From Apium graveolens (lineage: Eukaryota > Streptophyta > Magnoliopsida > Apiales > Apiaceae), in contig NC_133647.1 of the NCBI RefSeq assembly GCF_009905375.1, forward strand, positions 74,094,671 through 74,158,670: a stretch of DNA of 64,000 nucleotides, read 5' to 3'. A model generated the notes under the pieces. The model searched no databases. It was not told the DNA's origin and saw only the letters and a program-made list of their open reading frames with translations. This document shows, piece after piece, positions 12,001 through 21,578 of this stretch; within the stretch, counting starts at the first letter, position 1, and each line of letters starts with the position of its first letter. The position numbers and the translations under genes were made by a program.

Positions 12001-14086
12001 CTTACTAAAGAACTGAAGGATCAGCACTTATTTGCTGAACCGAAAACTAATATCCAAAGCTATAGAAACTGAAAATATACTTAAAAGATTGGTTATGGCT
12101 CTGATACCATATCAAAGTTGGATTCAATGACCTTACCTCTGTATTTCTGTTCAGTTATATACACAAAAGATACATACATTATGGCACAATTATAGCCTAA
12201 CTATATGCTAAGTATCAACTAATTACTATATCTAATTACTGCCTAAATGTATTCTCAGATGCTGCTAATTACTGTTCCTGATTACAGCCTGATCAAAACT
12301 GCTAATAAAATCAGTTTATTATCCCTAATTTCAGTACTGAATTTGTTGGTTAGCATCTCCTAAATAAATATTATGATATCCTGAATAATGTAATCAGCTG
12401 TAATCCACTGACAGACTGTAGTTGCTTCAGATCTTGCCCATGCCATTAAACATGTTTGGACCTTTTCTCTTTCAGTTCTTATGAGCCATCGTGGAAAGAA
12501 ACAACTGACTTGCTGCTAAAAGTAGCCAGTTGCGGGGAAGCTACTGGTTATCAAGTTCCATGTCTGATTGTTGCTGCTAAAGATGATCTGGATCCACATA
12601 TGGCGGCACTTCAAGATTCAACTAGGGTATTATTCTTTATGTTAAAAGATGCAGTGCAATAGTGGATCACTGTGGTTCATCCCAATAGACTCAAAACTAA
12701 ACGAACTGCACTTCCATAAAAGCTCAATTCTCCATCCTAAACTTTTGGTTGAACATGGCATAATGTTTGATAATTAAGGTGTTGAAGTATTTTTTTAAAA
12801 TAATATAACTACGCACATTTGCAGTTGAAACAAATTAAAAAAAAACTCTTTATTGTAGCAGAGAAGGGAGGCCTAGTATTATTTTAATTTCAGTAGTGAT
12901 GGACCACAATGAGCCCTTTTCCTAACCCATAATTAAGCCTTCTGCAATATATATTTCCCTGGGAAAATAGTAGAGTATATGACAGAACACTAAATTGACA
13001 ATATATAGTGAAATTCATTTTGGAGCTTCGTCCTATAAAAAGTAAATCTCTAAATTTGTATTTTAAGGTGCATGGAAGAGGTACTTGTACATATTTTTGT
13101 TTTAATTTTTGTTCTGTATAAAAAAATTAAAGCTCAACAAATATTGTAAAAATTATTATTATGTACAAGTATCTCTTCTAAGCGCGTTAAAGTTATTTGC
13201 AAAAGCAAATGGCTCAAAAAGGGACGGAGTTAGTATGAGATAGAGTGAGTGTAATGCGAGTAGATTTGTTAATTTTCATTTTCTTGTTGAAACTGTTGGT
13301 TATAATTGACTGCACTTACGTTTTTCGATTTTGTTAACAGGTCAGTCAGAATATGGGGATAGATGCTCCTATACCGATCAGTACAAAGTTAGGAGATCTT
13401 AATAATGTATTCAGGAGAATTATTAAAGCTGCAGAGCACCCTCATCTGAGCATTCCTGAAACTGAAGCTATGAAAAGCCGCAAGCAGTACAATCAACTTA
13501 TTAATCGCTCGCTAATGATTGTATCAGGTATGTTTTATGACGTAGTATATGTCATCTGCATGCAGTAGCGTAAATCGGTACACTTGTTCTGCAGTATATG
13601 TATACAAGTAAGCAGCAATCATAGCTTGCGTACATACGTTCTATATTTTGATTCTGTGACCCACAAGTATATATAATGATATAATTTATTCCCTAACAAG
13701 AGAAACAAATGTGACAAAAGTATTAAACTAACTAAACAAGTGCAATTCGACATTTTCGGGCACTTTTGGATTAAAAGGTGCTGAAAAGTATGAAAATTTG
13801 ATCATTTTTTTAGGATATCACAAAATTTGGCTTGTTTCCATTGTCCTTGCTGATATATTCGGTTCATATCAGCAATTTTGCTGTGTTATTTCAGAAGCAG
13901 TATATATTTAGGTTTTGTAACGCTTTATCCAATTTAAGTCTCGTACTAGTAGTTTATCAGCTTAGTTAGTAATCTTCTAGTTTCTGATTATTGTCATACT
14001 CTATTACAGTTGGAACTGCAGTGACGCTTGTTGGGCTGGCTGCTTACCGTGTATATGCTGCAGCAAAGAAAAATTCCTCAGGTTGA
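3066..14086 (+). CDS. MIRO: Mitochondrial Rho GTPase (MIRO), last eight exons
   Basis: Tail-anchored outer-mitochondrial-membrane GTPase for mitochondrial movement and morphology (family knowledge). Exons: 3066-3121, 3888-3969, 4808-5019, 5382-5451, 6369-6478, 12476-12626, 13341-13527, 14010-14086, all with AG/GT borders and a continuous frame. They encode the end of the second EF-hand (DGVLRMAELQDLFSTAPK), the EF-hand/GTPase link (WALMTMRDP...GYAGDPSSAIRVTRRR), the C-terminal GTPase domain (VFQCFVFGP..., CLIVAAKDDLDP, IPISTKLGD) and a C-terminal membrane helix (VGTAVTLVGLAAYRVYAA) ending KKNSSG. Odd point: the P-loop reads GPEGAEKSALL, where relatives have a GxxxxGKS/T form, so the key glycine is Glu. 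GTPase 1 and EF-hand 1 lie left of the window. The fifth intron carries a copia element. Gene or decaying paralogue is undecided; no stop is seen. Confidence 0.9.
5078..5300 (-). mobile_element. TRIM-like LTR element remnant in a MIRO intron
   Basis: Two related stretches (about 5083-5140 and 5234-5290, sharing AACCATT..CTC.AAAACCT and TTATACTCTTCAA) flank a minus-strand primer site TGGTATCAGAGC (plus strand 5222-5234). That is the layout of a very short LTR retrotransposon without coding capacity. Only about 220 bp remain and the LTR copies are diverged, so this is an old remnant. Confidence 0.45.
5926..6010 (+). repeat. AT and GA microsatellites
   Basis: Runs of (AT)n broken by CTCATC, then (GA)n at about 5980-6010, inside the MIRO intron between the exons ending 5451 and starting 6369. 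Simple repeats only; the open frame across them ending in a Glu/Arg/Gly run is meaningless. Confidence 0.85.
6834..7255. repeat. About 145-bp tandem repeat, three degenerate copies
   Basis: Three successive units start near 6834, 6958 and 7108. Each contains TTGTTTCTTGAGAT, GTGAAAATAGATAAGA, ATATCAATACA.ACCATGCTT and GGGAAATGAT. The last two are the most alike and also share CAGATGACA.AATATAGTAGT. They lie in the same MIRO intron as the copia element. The rest of the intron (about 6480-6830 and 7256-7640) shows nothing recognisable. Confidence 0.75.
7642..7646. other. Target site duplication, left copy (GACTG)
   Basis: GACTG directly abuts the left LTR and is repeated at 12414-12418 after the right LTR, as expected for copia integrase. 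It fixes the element borders at 7647 and 12413. Confidence 0.9.
7647..7964 (-). repeat. 3' LTR of the intronic copia element
   Basis: 318 bp. On the minus strand it starts TGTCAGTGG and ends CTTTGATA, so it ends TA and not the usual CA. It carries an internal direct duplication of ATCAAAGTTGGATTCA at 7648-7679 that the other LTR lacks. Confidence 0.9.
7965..7974 (-). other. Polypurine tract
   Basis: The minus strand reads GAGGGGGGA immediately before the 3' LTR start TGTCAGTGG. It is the plus-strand DNA primer of the element. Confidence 0.85.
7972..8742 (-). pseudogene. pol: Copia pol: end of reverse transcriptase and RNase H
   Basis: The 256-codon frame carries the RT tail (SLYRQLVGSLNYLTITRPDI) and RNase H with YSDADWAGS, SSTESEYRA and YVDNTSAIQI, the usual acidic active-site segments, and ends shortly before the polypurine tract. 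It is in the same frame as the upstream RT segment and is separated from it only by a stop at 8767-8769, so this is a nonsense mutation and not a separate gene. Confidence 0.9.
8770..9408 (-). pseudogene. pol: Copia pol: reverse transcriptase N-terminal and palm
   Basis: Contains GCKWVYSVKFKSEGSLDRYKARLVA, YDETFAPVAKMTTVRTVL, QMDVKNAFLHGDL and the catalytic YVDDILITG. It is in frame with integrase upstream (stop at 9412-9414 replaces what is normally Trp before DIVPCP) and with RNase H downstream (stop at 8767-8769). Confidence 0.9.
9415..10839 (-). pseudogene. pol: Copia pol: integrase
   Basis: The HHCC zinc domain (HRRLGHPNSH...CSTCKLGKSKS) is followed by the catalytic core with D in IHTDVWG, D in LRSDSGGEY and E in GVAERKNRHLL, then the copia integrase C-terminus. 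It inserts cDNA into nuclear DNA. Here it is out of frame with the gag-protease ORF; a single-base loss just upstream would explain this. The ATG at 10839 is an internal Met, not a true start. Confidence 0.92.
10836..11996 (-). CDS. gag: Copia gag and protease segment
   Basis: 386 codons from ATG at 11996. The gag domain contains FTGKLYSNWEFQFRLFV and MWEYLKKVYNQDNAAKRFQIEYDI; a zinc knuckle CNYCKKPGHAIKEC lies near residue 245 and the aspartic protease motif LFWLDSGASNHMT near residue 325. The frame is lost soon after PNFQ, where the reading shifts to the integrase frame. Copia elements normally use one continuous frame, so this is damage and not programmed frameshifting. Confidence 0.9.
   Translation of the reverse strand: MSTNNGDIFGLRFTGKLYSNWEFQFRLFVTGKELWGHVDGSESAPTDAAKLAEWKVKDARVMSWIISAVDQNIALNLKPYKTSKEMWEYLKKVYNQDNAAKRFQIEYDISNYSQGTLSIQEYYSGFQNLWAEFTDIAYAKVPAASLLSVQQVHEQSKRDQFLMKLRPEFEVTRSNLMNRASSPSLDECFSELLREEQCLATQSAIQQTSMPDQAIAYAAQGRGKGRNMQQVKEYGHIAANCANKFCNYCKKPGHAIKECRTRPQNRQSNVGQAAIGNQAVVGSVTAEKSTLTPEMVQQMIVSAFSALGLQGKDTSSSLFWLDSGASNHMTSCPNTLTNVRNYNGTCNIQIANGTQLPIQAIGDINSSVKDVFISPNFQRVLFQLDN
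12098..12109 (-). other. Primer binding site of the intronic copia element
   Basis: The minus strand reads TGGTATCAGAGC, complementary to initiator tRNA-Met and directly adjacent to the 5' LTR end at 12110. Confidence 0.92.
12110..12413 (-). repeat. 5' LTR of the intronic copia element
   Basis: 304 bp, matching 7647-7964 except for a 16-bp duplication, a 2-bp indel and a few substitutions. It is followed by the GACTG target duplication at 12414-12418. Confidence 0.92.
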
Positions 14087-14947
14087 AGAACTCAATTGTT
14101 TTGTGCCTACGCCATTTAGTAAAATGATTAGATCCGAGAGGAGTCATTTCTGAGATATTATATATATCTTACCTTTACCTGTGTCCCAGTGGAACAGAGT
14201 CTCATCTGTTGTTCTTTTTGATCTTTGGCACCTATATATATATATCACCTTAGGTAGTACATTCTTGTAGCCTTATCTAACAGAATCTATTTATTAAAAT
14301 ACGATTTTGGATGTTAGAGTTTCTCAGTTTGCCTATATTTAGCCTTTTGTTTCTTGTAATTATTGGGTTTACATGGCGAACTACTTGGGTTGGGGCCAAC
14401 TGCTTTATTATTCTTTTCGACTTAAAAAATAAAAGGTAGCTAACATATTGAACTTTGATGTGGCAAACTGGCAAGTATTGTGCCGAGTTTCGTGTGCGAT
14501 GGGTGAGGTGGTAAACCAAATTTTCATTGGTAGCCTTTGGGAACTGACAGTAAGCCGCAGGACAAATTAGCGCGGTAACTTTTGAAAAATGTGGCATGAA
14601 GCCGAACTGACAATATTTAGCGTTGGGAGAAGAATGATAACATTAAAAAAGTAGTAGCAACTCCATTAATATGCTTATATTTGAAATTGGGGATGATTCA
14701 GAATGTGCAGAATTTATAGTGGGTGTCGGTATAATTTTTGCGTCCACCTTGTACTAAAACAAAAGATGGCGATAAATAGATGAAATGAAATGTTTGGATT
14801 ATGTATATACCATCAAGATTTTTTTATATTTAATTTTTTTGTTTAATCTATTTGAAAAAAATTGGAATATGACAATAATAATGTTTAATAATATTAAATA
14901 AAAATAAAAATATATTAATTTTCCTGACAACATATATATATATATAT
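14087..14947. other. MIRO 3' flank, no gene recognised
   Basis: Probable MIRO 3' UTR then AT-rich intergenic DNA. A 106-codon minus-strand frame at 14277-14597 has no recognisable motif and low-complexity composition. 14931-14947 is a TA run abutting the MULE end. Confidence 0.6.
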
Positions 14948-15201
14948 GGGTGCCCTTCCCCAACCATGGTTGGTTGGGGTCTATTTCGTAGCCAACCCAT
15001 CTTTCCGCAATGATTCATTGCGGAGGAGCCCTTCCGCAATATTTCGTAGCCAACCCATCTTTCCGCAATGATTTATTGCGGAGGAGCCCTTCCGCAATGA
15101 ATCATTGTGGAAGGTCAGAGGCTTCCGCAATGAATCATTGCGGATAGATCGAAATTACCCTTTTGTCCTTAATACTTCCGCAATGATTCATTGCGGAAGT
15201 C
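14948..15201 (+). repeat. Left MULE end: terminal hairpin, 58-bp duplication, palindrome cluster
   Basis: Starts GGGTGCCC, then a hairpin with arms CCCCAACC/GGTTGGGG (14959-14980). A 58-bp unit is duplicated in tandem (14983-15040 and 15041-15098), each copy containing AGCCAACCCA and the palindrome. Palindromes built from arm CTTCCGCAATGA, one A/T, and its complement lie at 15002-15026, 15060-15084, 15090-15114, 15122-15144 and 15176-15200, some with one or two mismatches. A half copy sits at 15030-15040. Confidence 0.8.
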
Positions 15202-16533
15202 GTTAACTGATAAACACAACCAGCGACTGTTAACAATTTTCATTCGATTAAAACACTAAAAACACACACAGCCACACCGATTTCAGGCGATTTCAAGGTT
15301 ATTTTCAGGCGATTCATTATTCTTCTCCCTCCTCGATTTTCTGAGGTTTGTTTTTCTCACCGTATACACACACACCGTATACACACACACCGTACACACA
15401 CACGAGATGATGTATGTATATATACGACTATAAACACATACACACACAAGATTGTTCTTGATTATACACACACATGATGTACTTGATTTTTTTTAAATTT
15501 GTTTCGAATTATATGTTGACTTGATGATTATTAGTTCGAATTTTGTGTTCTTGATTTTTTTGGTGATTTAATTCGAATTTAGGTTTATTTAACAATTAGG
15601 GTTAGGATTATTTCGAATTAAATGTTGATGTTATGCTTTTTAGTTCGAATTATATGTTGATTTGATTCTTTTTAGTTCGAATTTTATGTTCTTCATTATT
15701 TGTGGTGATTTAATTCGAATTTAGGTTAAATTTCGGATTTTATAACAATTATGGTTAGGATTAATTAGGTTATTTTAATTTTTTAATTCAAATAAACTAG
15801 TTGAGAAATTAGTTTAGGTTTAATTTTGAGTTGTGAATTTCATTCGAATAATTAGGGTAATTATATACATATTAATTCGAATTATTAGATTAAATTTAGG
15901 ATTAATGATAGATGATTTGGGATAATTATGGGTGATTAGGCATGCTTTTAGTATTTAAATATATGAGTTAGGCATACTTGTTTATTTGGGCTAATTAGAA
16001 TGACTAAATATGATTAGAATAATTAATTTGAATTTAAAGTAATAATTTGAAATAAGCATTAGGTCATTTTAATTTTTTAATTTGAAATAAATTAGTTAAG
16101 AAATGAATTTAGGTTTAATTTTGAGTTGTGAATTTCATTCGAATAATTATGTTAATATTTAAAATTAATGATAAATGGTTTGGAATAGTTATGAATAATT
16201 ATTAGGTTAATTTGAATTAATAATTTCAATTAAGGATATTTCTTAGTATTTAAATATATATTTGTTTAAATACTTGTTTAATTTGGGCTAATGAAAATGA
16301 CTATATATGATTAGAATAATTAATTTGAATTTGAAATAAAGATATATTTAAAGATATCCTTGTTTACACTTATTTAATTGCAAATTACTTGTTTAATTGT
16401 TAATTAATTGTTCATAATCTATCCTTGTTTAATTACTTGTTTATTTGCAGTTATTTGTTTAGTTGCTTGTTATTCTGCCCTTATTTGTGCATTATAATAT
16501 CAAACTGAAATAATTCTTGTTTTGAAAATTGCA
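15202..16533 (+). other. PMD-Ulp1 leader: 5' UTR and probable first intron with repeats
   Basis: No coding signal. (CA)n and GTATACACACAC repeats lie at 15362-15475. TTCGAATTATATGTTGA blocks repeat at about 15507 and 15645. A roughly 300-bp tandem duplication occupies about 15756-16345: both copies hold TTAGGTTTAATTTTGAGTTG, GTGAATTTCATTCGAATAAT and TTTGGGCTAAT. TCTGAG|GTTTGT at 15344 could be the donor of a 5' UTR intron whose acceptor is TTGCAG at 16529-16534, just before the start codon; the promoter should lie at about 15200-15300. Confidence 0.5.
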
Positions 16534-17944
16534 GATAAAATGAATATGAAATGCGGGCCTATGGATCGATCATTGCTGACCATGCAGGATGATCACATTA
16601 GTACTCTTATATGGCATGGGGGTGAGAGGGAGACGCTCGATGTTAGACAGTTGACTGCTAACATGGGTAACTGGGTATTGGATGAGGAGCAGATACATTT
16701 GCTTACATGCTGGGGTTTCGGGGTGTTTGTTAACCCCTTGGTTGTTCCGCAGAATGATATTCGCTTGATCACTGCACTGGTGGAGAGGTGGAGGCCAGAG
16801 ACTAACTCATTTCACTTCACATTTGGTGAGATGACCATTACACTGGAGGATGTTTACATGATCTTTACATGATCTTGGGGCTGCCTATTACTGGTCGTGC
16901 TGTTACCCATACGGAACTTGATAATCCGAAACCGTATTGGGTGACCAACTGGGAGGATTTGAGGATGACTGAGAAGGAGCAGGCTGATATGTATGGTCGA
17001 GGCGGGGTGACTCTTCACAAGTTACGCACGAGATATGGTTCTAGGCCAGAGGGGAGCAGAGTCCAGAGTTTCTTCAGCAGGATCCTATAGTTTACACCCG
17101 GGCATATCTTCTGTTTCTGATTGGAGGTATATTATTTCCTACCTTATCTCGGGATGTGGTGCACCCCCGATATCTACAGGTTATACAGGACACTGATCAT
17201 ATTATCGATTATGCTTGGGGGGCTGCTGTTCTGAGCTACTTGTATAGATGTTTGTCGAAGGCTGTGCATAAGTCTTCAGGCAGTCTGAACGGGTGTGCTA
17301 TGTTGTTGATGTTGTGGGCTTGGGAGAGGGTATTGCCTGGTCGTCCTGAGATTGCACCGCGTACGAGGTTTGTGTTGCCGAGGGCTACAACGTGGGCTAG
17401 ACCGGTAGCTAACAGGAGGAGTAACCCTCACCATTACACAGGAGGTTATCAGGGAGATTTTGAAAGCTTTCAGATGAGTTGGTTGACATGGCAGCCATAT
17501 CGGAGGTTTTATAGGAGGATTGATTATAGTGCCGATGATTATGATACTGACATGATGGATATGTTGCATACGGCACTCGGTCGCATAGCGATGATTCATT
17601 TTGAGATGGTGGAGTATGTCATGCCGGACAGGGTTCTGAGACAGTTCGGTATGCTGCAGCATATTCCTGAGGAGCCGGTGGATCACGGTTTTCTACGTGT
17701 GGAGAGGTTGTCCTGTATGCAACCGGATAACCATACTGTTTTGTTGAGACAGTTTATAGTGGAGTGTGATTCTTTTGTTGACACGAGTATGCCTATTGTT
17801 ACAGAGGGGGCTCATGTACCGATGACAGAGTACATGTACTGTTATAGGAGGGTGAGTAAATTGAAGATAGCACCGTTTGTAGCTGAGCATGCCACTAAGA
17901 TACAGCCTCGTGATTGGTATAACCAGCAGAATATGGTTGATGCG

Positions 17945-18958
17945 GTATATTTTATAACTCTTCCTTAACTCTTGCAATTTTACCCCTTAAATTGATTAAA
18001 TCTTGCATTTTTAGGAATAAAATGCCTAATAATTTCATATTTAGGACTTAAAAAAAGAATTAATGTATTTTACCCCTTAGATTGATTAAATCTTGCATTT
18101 TTAGGAATAAAATGCCTAATTATTTCATATTTAGGACTTAAAAAAAGAATGAATGCATTTTACCCCTTAGATTGATTAAATCTTGCAATTTTAGGAATAA
18201 AATGCCTAATAATTTCATATTTAAGACTTAAAAAAAAAGAATTAATGCATTTTACCCCTTATATTGATTAAATCTTGCATTTTTAGGAATAAAATGCCTA
18301 ATTATTTCATATTTAGGACTTTAAAAAAAGAATTAATGCATTTTACCCCTTAGATTGATTAAATCTTGCATTTTTAGGAATAAAATGCCTAATAATTTCA
18401 TATTTTGGACTTAAAAAAAAGAATTAATGCATTTTACCCCTTAAATTGATTAAATCATGCATTTTTAGGAATAAAATGCCTAATTATTTCATATTTAGGA
18501 CTTAAAAAAAGAATTAATGCATTTTACCGCTTAGATTGATTACATCTTGCATTTTTAGGAATAAATTGCCTAATAATTTCATATTTAGGACTTAAAAAAA
18601 GAATTAATGTATTTTACCCCTTGAATTGATTAAATCTTGCATTTTAGGAATAAAATGCCTAATTATTTCATATTTAGGACTTAAAAAAAAAGAATTAATG
18701 CATTTTACCCCTTAGATTGATTACATCTTGCATTTTTAGGAATATAATGCCTAATAATTTCATATTTAGGACTTAAAAAAGAATTAATGCATTTTACCCC
18801 TTGGATTGATTAAATCTTGCATTTTTAGGAATAAAATGCCTAATTATTTCATATTTAGGACTTAAAAAAAATTTATTGTATTTTACCCCTTAAATTGATT
18901 AAATCTTGCATTTTTAGGAATAAAATCCCTAATTATTTATCATTTTTTTATATTTTAG
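17945..18958 (+). repeat. Intronic tandem array, 11 copies of about 90 bp
   Basis: Nearly the whole first coding intron is an array. Units contain ATTTTACCCCTTAGATTGAT, TAAATCTTGCATTTTTAGGA, ATAAAATGCCTAAT and TTTCATATTTAGGACTTAAA. Copies start roughly every 90 bp from about 17965 to 18885 and differ by a few bases. The unit is clearly related to that of the array in the intron at 20885-21578. Each unit contains TTTTTAGGA and ATATTTAGGA, which look like weak 3' splice sites. Confidence 0.9.
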
Positions 18959-20884
18959 TTGGAGAGTGCTATGAGGTTGGCTCAGGTGGTACACAGTCAT
19001 GATGTTGGAGACTGGTTTTATGAGTCGGTTCCTGATTTTTTGACTCGATATGATCGAGTCATGACCGAGTGGTGGGGTCATTTGGTTGATAGACCCTCCT
19101 TTAAAAGACCTGATCATGGCACTGTATCTCATAAACGTGCACGCGAGGTAGTATTATTTATTTGTCAGAAATTTCACAATAAACTTGTTTACAATTGATA
19201 ATGTATTGAAATGTTGTAAATGTTACCGCAGGCTGAGACTAGTGATGCACAGTCTTCCGAGGACCCACTTCATGTCTCCCAGAAACGCTTACGCCAGGTA
19301 CTCCTTGATAAACTTCTTAAATAATGCATTGATATGGTACTCTCTTCTTAAATAATGCATTGATATGTATTAACATGTTATTGTAGGGTGAGACTATTGA
19401 TGTTCATACTACCCATCCTATCGGTAGTACAACACCTCCTCCCTCCCAGCAGACCCCTCACACATCGGCTCCCCCTCTCACATCTGTTCCACCTCCTACA
19501 TCCGCTACCCCTCCTACATCTGTTCCACCTCCTACATCCGCTACCCCTCCTACATTTATTCCACCTCCTACATCCTCTCCCATTTCTACCTCTGTTCCAG
19601 TCGGTGTTGAGGTAGTGTATTAATTTGGTTCTTTAAAACTGCATTTGTGCATTGTGAGCATTGTGTGTGATTAATATTTTTTATTATTTTAGGAGGTTGA
19701 GACTGGTGCTCCTCTGACACAGCTGACCACTCCTGTCACTCATCCTCCCGGCGTTCTGGTACTAATCAGTATATTTAATCACAACCACCACTTAGTTAGT
19801 ATTTCTTATGTGGGACTAAATTATTTTGCTGATTCATATTTACTGCAGATTGATAGTGCTATACCTGCTTCTGCTACACCATCTCTCCCGATTGCTTTTC
19901 ATCCTGTTGATATGGAGGTATCATTTATTTCTCAGTGTTGAGTTAAAATTCATCATGTATAACTACTCTTGAATGGTTGCATGATGTTTGTTGATTTAAT
20001 TGCAGCTTGCTAGTGGTACTCCTGTTACACGAGGATTTGTTGATTTTTGTGGTAATGTTACCAGTGTTCCTGCTAAGTTAGCCTCTATATTCGAGGTACA
20101 ATTTAAAAGAATTAATGCATTTTGACATATTTAGTTACTCCTGTTACATGTGTTCATTATTTTGACATGTATTTGCAGATCGACAGAAGTGAAGATTTTT
20201 ATAAAGATAAGGAGAGGCGTGGTGGTGAGGACAGACGAGGTGATTTGACTAGGCCAATTAAGAACCGAAAGATCGACTGGATTTTTACACATTGGTGGGC
20301 TGGTGATCTGCCATATGTTTTTTAAAGGCACACGAATATTACCATGTTCCTTAGTAAGAAGCAAGTGCAGACCCTGGCACCCGGGAATTAATTGGAGGAT
20401 GATGTTGTCAATGCTTATATGGAGTTGGTAAGGCTTCGAGAGAGGTATATGTTGCAAAACGAGGATCTACATTCGCTGGCAAAGAGGTTTTTCATTGCTC
20501 CTAGTTTCCTCATGTACCAGACAAAGAATATTAGCACAAATCTGAATGTACTAACATCTAATACCTACCTCTCTTTAATTACAAATGTCTATTATTTCTT
20601 GAATTGTGTTGTTACTGACGTCTATTTTACAGATGGATCCATACAAGAAGACAGGAGTGGAGCTTGCGGAACAGATTGACTTCTTTAAGACCTACCATAG
20701 GCAATTTCAAGGGCCAGATATCTAGTTATGTGGTTATGCTTTATTTCCTACATGCACTGGAGGTCATTGGATCTTGTTTATTGTGGACCTGAACAAGATG
20801 AAAGTTCTATTAGTTGATCCACTTCGTGAGAATGGGCCCTTCAGTAATTTCAAGATGCTTTACTACGTCCAATATTACTTCATA

Positions 20885-21578
20885 GTAACCTCTAATCATG
20901 TCTTTTAGCCCTTAATTTGATTTATTATTTGCATATTTAGGATAAAATGCATAATAAAGAAATGCATAATAAAGACTTATAGAAAAGAATTCATGTCTTT
21001 TAGCCCTTAATTTGATTTATTATTTGCATATTTAGGATAAAATGCATAATAAAGACTTATAGAAAATAATTCATGTCTTTTAGCCCTTAATTTGATTTAT
21101 TATTTGCATATTTAGGATAAAATGCATAATAAAGACTTATAGAAAAGAATTCATGTCTTTTAGCCCTTAATTTGATTTATTATTTGCATATTTAGGATAA
21201 AATGCATAATTAGAAAAGAATTCATGTCTTTTAGCCCTTAATTTGATTTATTATTTGCATATTTAGGATAAAATGCATAATACCGACTTATAGAAAAGAA
21301 TATATGTCTTTTAGCCCTTATTTTGATTTATTATTTGCATATTTAGGATAAAATGCATAATAAAGACTTATAGAAAAGAATTCATGTCTTTTAGCCCTTA
21401 ATTTGATTTATTATTTGCATATTTAGGATAAAATGCATAATAAAGACTTATAGAAAAGAATTCATGTCTTTTAGCCCTTAATTTGATTTATTATTTGCAT
21501 ATTTGCATAATACAAACTTATAGAAAAGAAGTCATGCTTAATTATTTCATATTTGTTACTAATTATTTGAAATTGTAG
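20885..21578 (+). repeat. Second intronic tandem array, 8 copies of about 80 bp
   Basis: Units contain GAATTCATGTCTTTTAGCCC, TTAATTTGATTTATTATTTG, CATATTTAGGATAAAATGCA and TAATAAAGACTTATAGAAAA, repeated from about 20897 to 21530. It fills the intron that separates the Ulp1 His/Asp exon from the Gln/Cys exon. Aligned by eye with the 90-bp unit of the first array, most positions agree apart from a roughly 10-bp deletion after AAAATGC.TAAT. Confidence 0.9.

Larger units (their letters stand above)
7647..12413 (-). mobile_element. Complete Ty1/copia element in a MIRO intron
   Basis: A 4767-bp minus-strand element with both LTRs (right one is 5'), primer site, gag-protease, integrase, reverse transcriptase, RNase H and polypurine tract, flanked by a perfect GACTG duplication. 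The LTRs differ by a few substitutions, a 2-bp indel and one 16-bp duplication, so insertion is recent. Coding is nevertheless broken: a frameshift between protease and integrase (near 10836-10860), a stop at 9412-9414 and a stop at 8767-8769. Domain order (protease-integrase-RT-RNase H) is copia. Confidence 0.95.

Noticed and set aside
14277..14597. 106-codon minus-strand frame downstream of MIRO
   Set aside because: No recognisable domain or supporting context; composition is that of random AT-rich DNA.
17276..17977. Minus-strand frames opposite the plant mobile domain exon
   Set aside because: Antisense shadows; the plus strand carries the conserved PMD motifs.
17945..21578. Regular arrays considered as CRISPR
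   Set aside because: Units are contiguous without unique spacers, in a plant intron; these are minisatellites.
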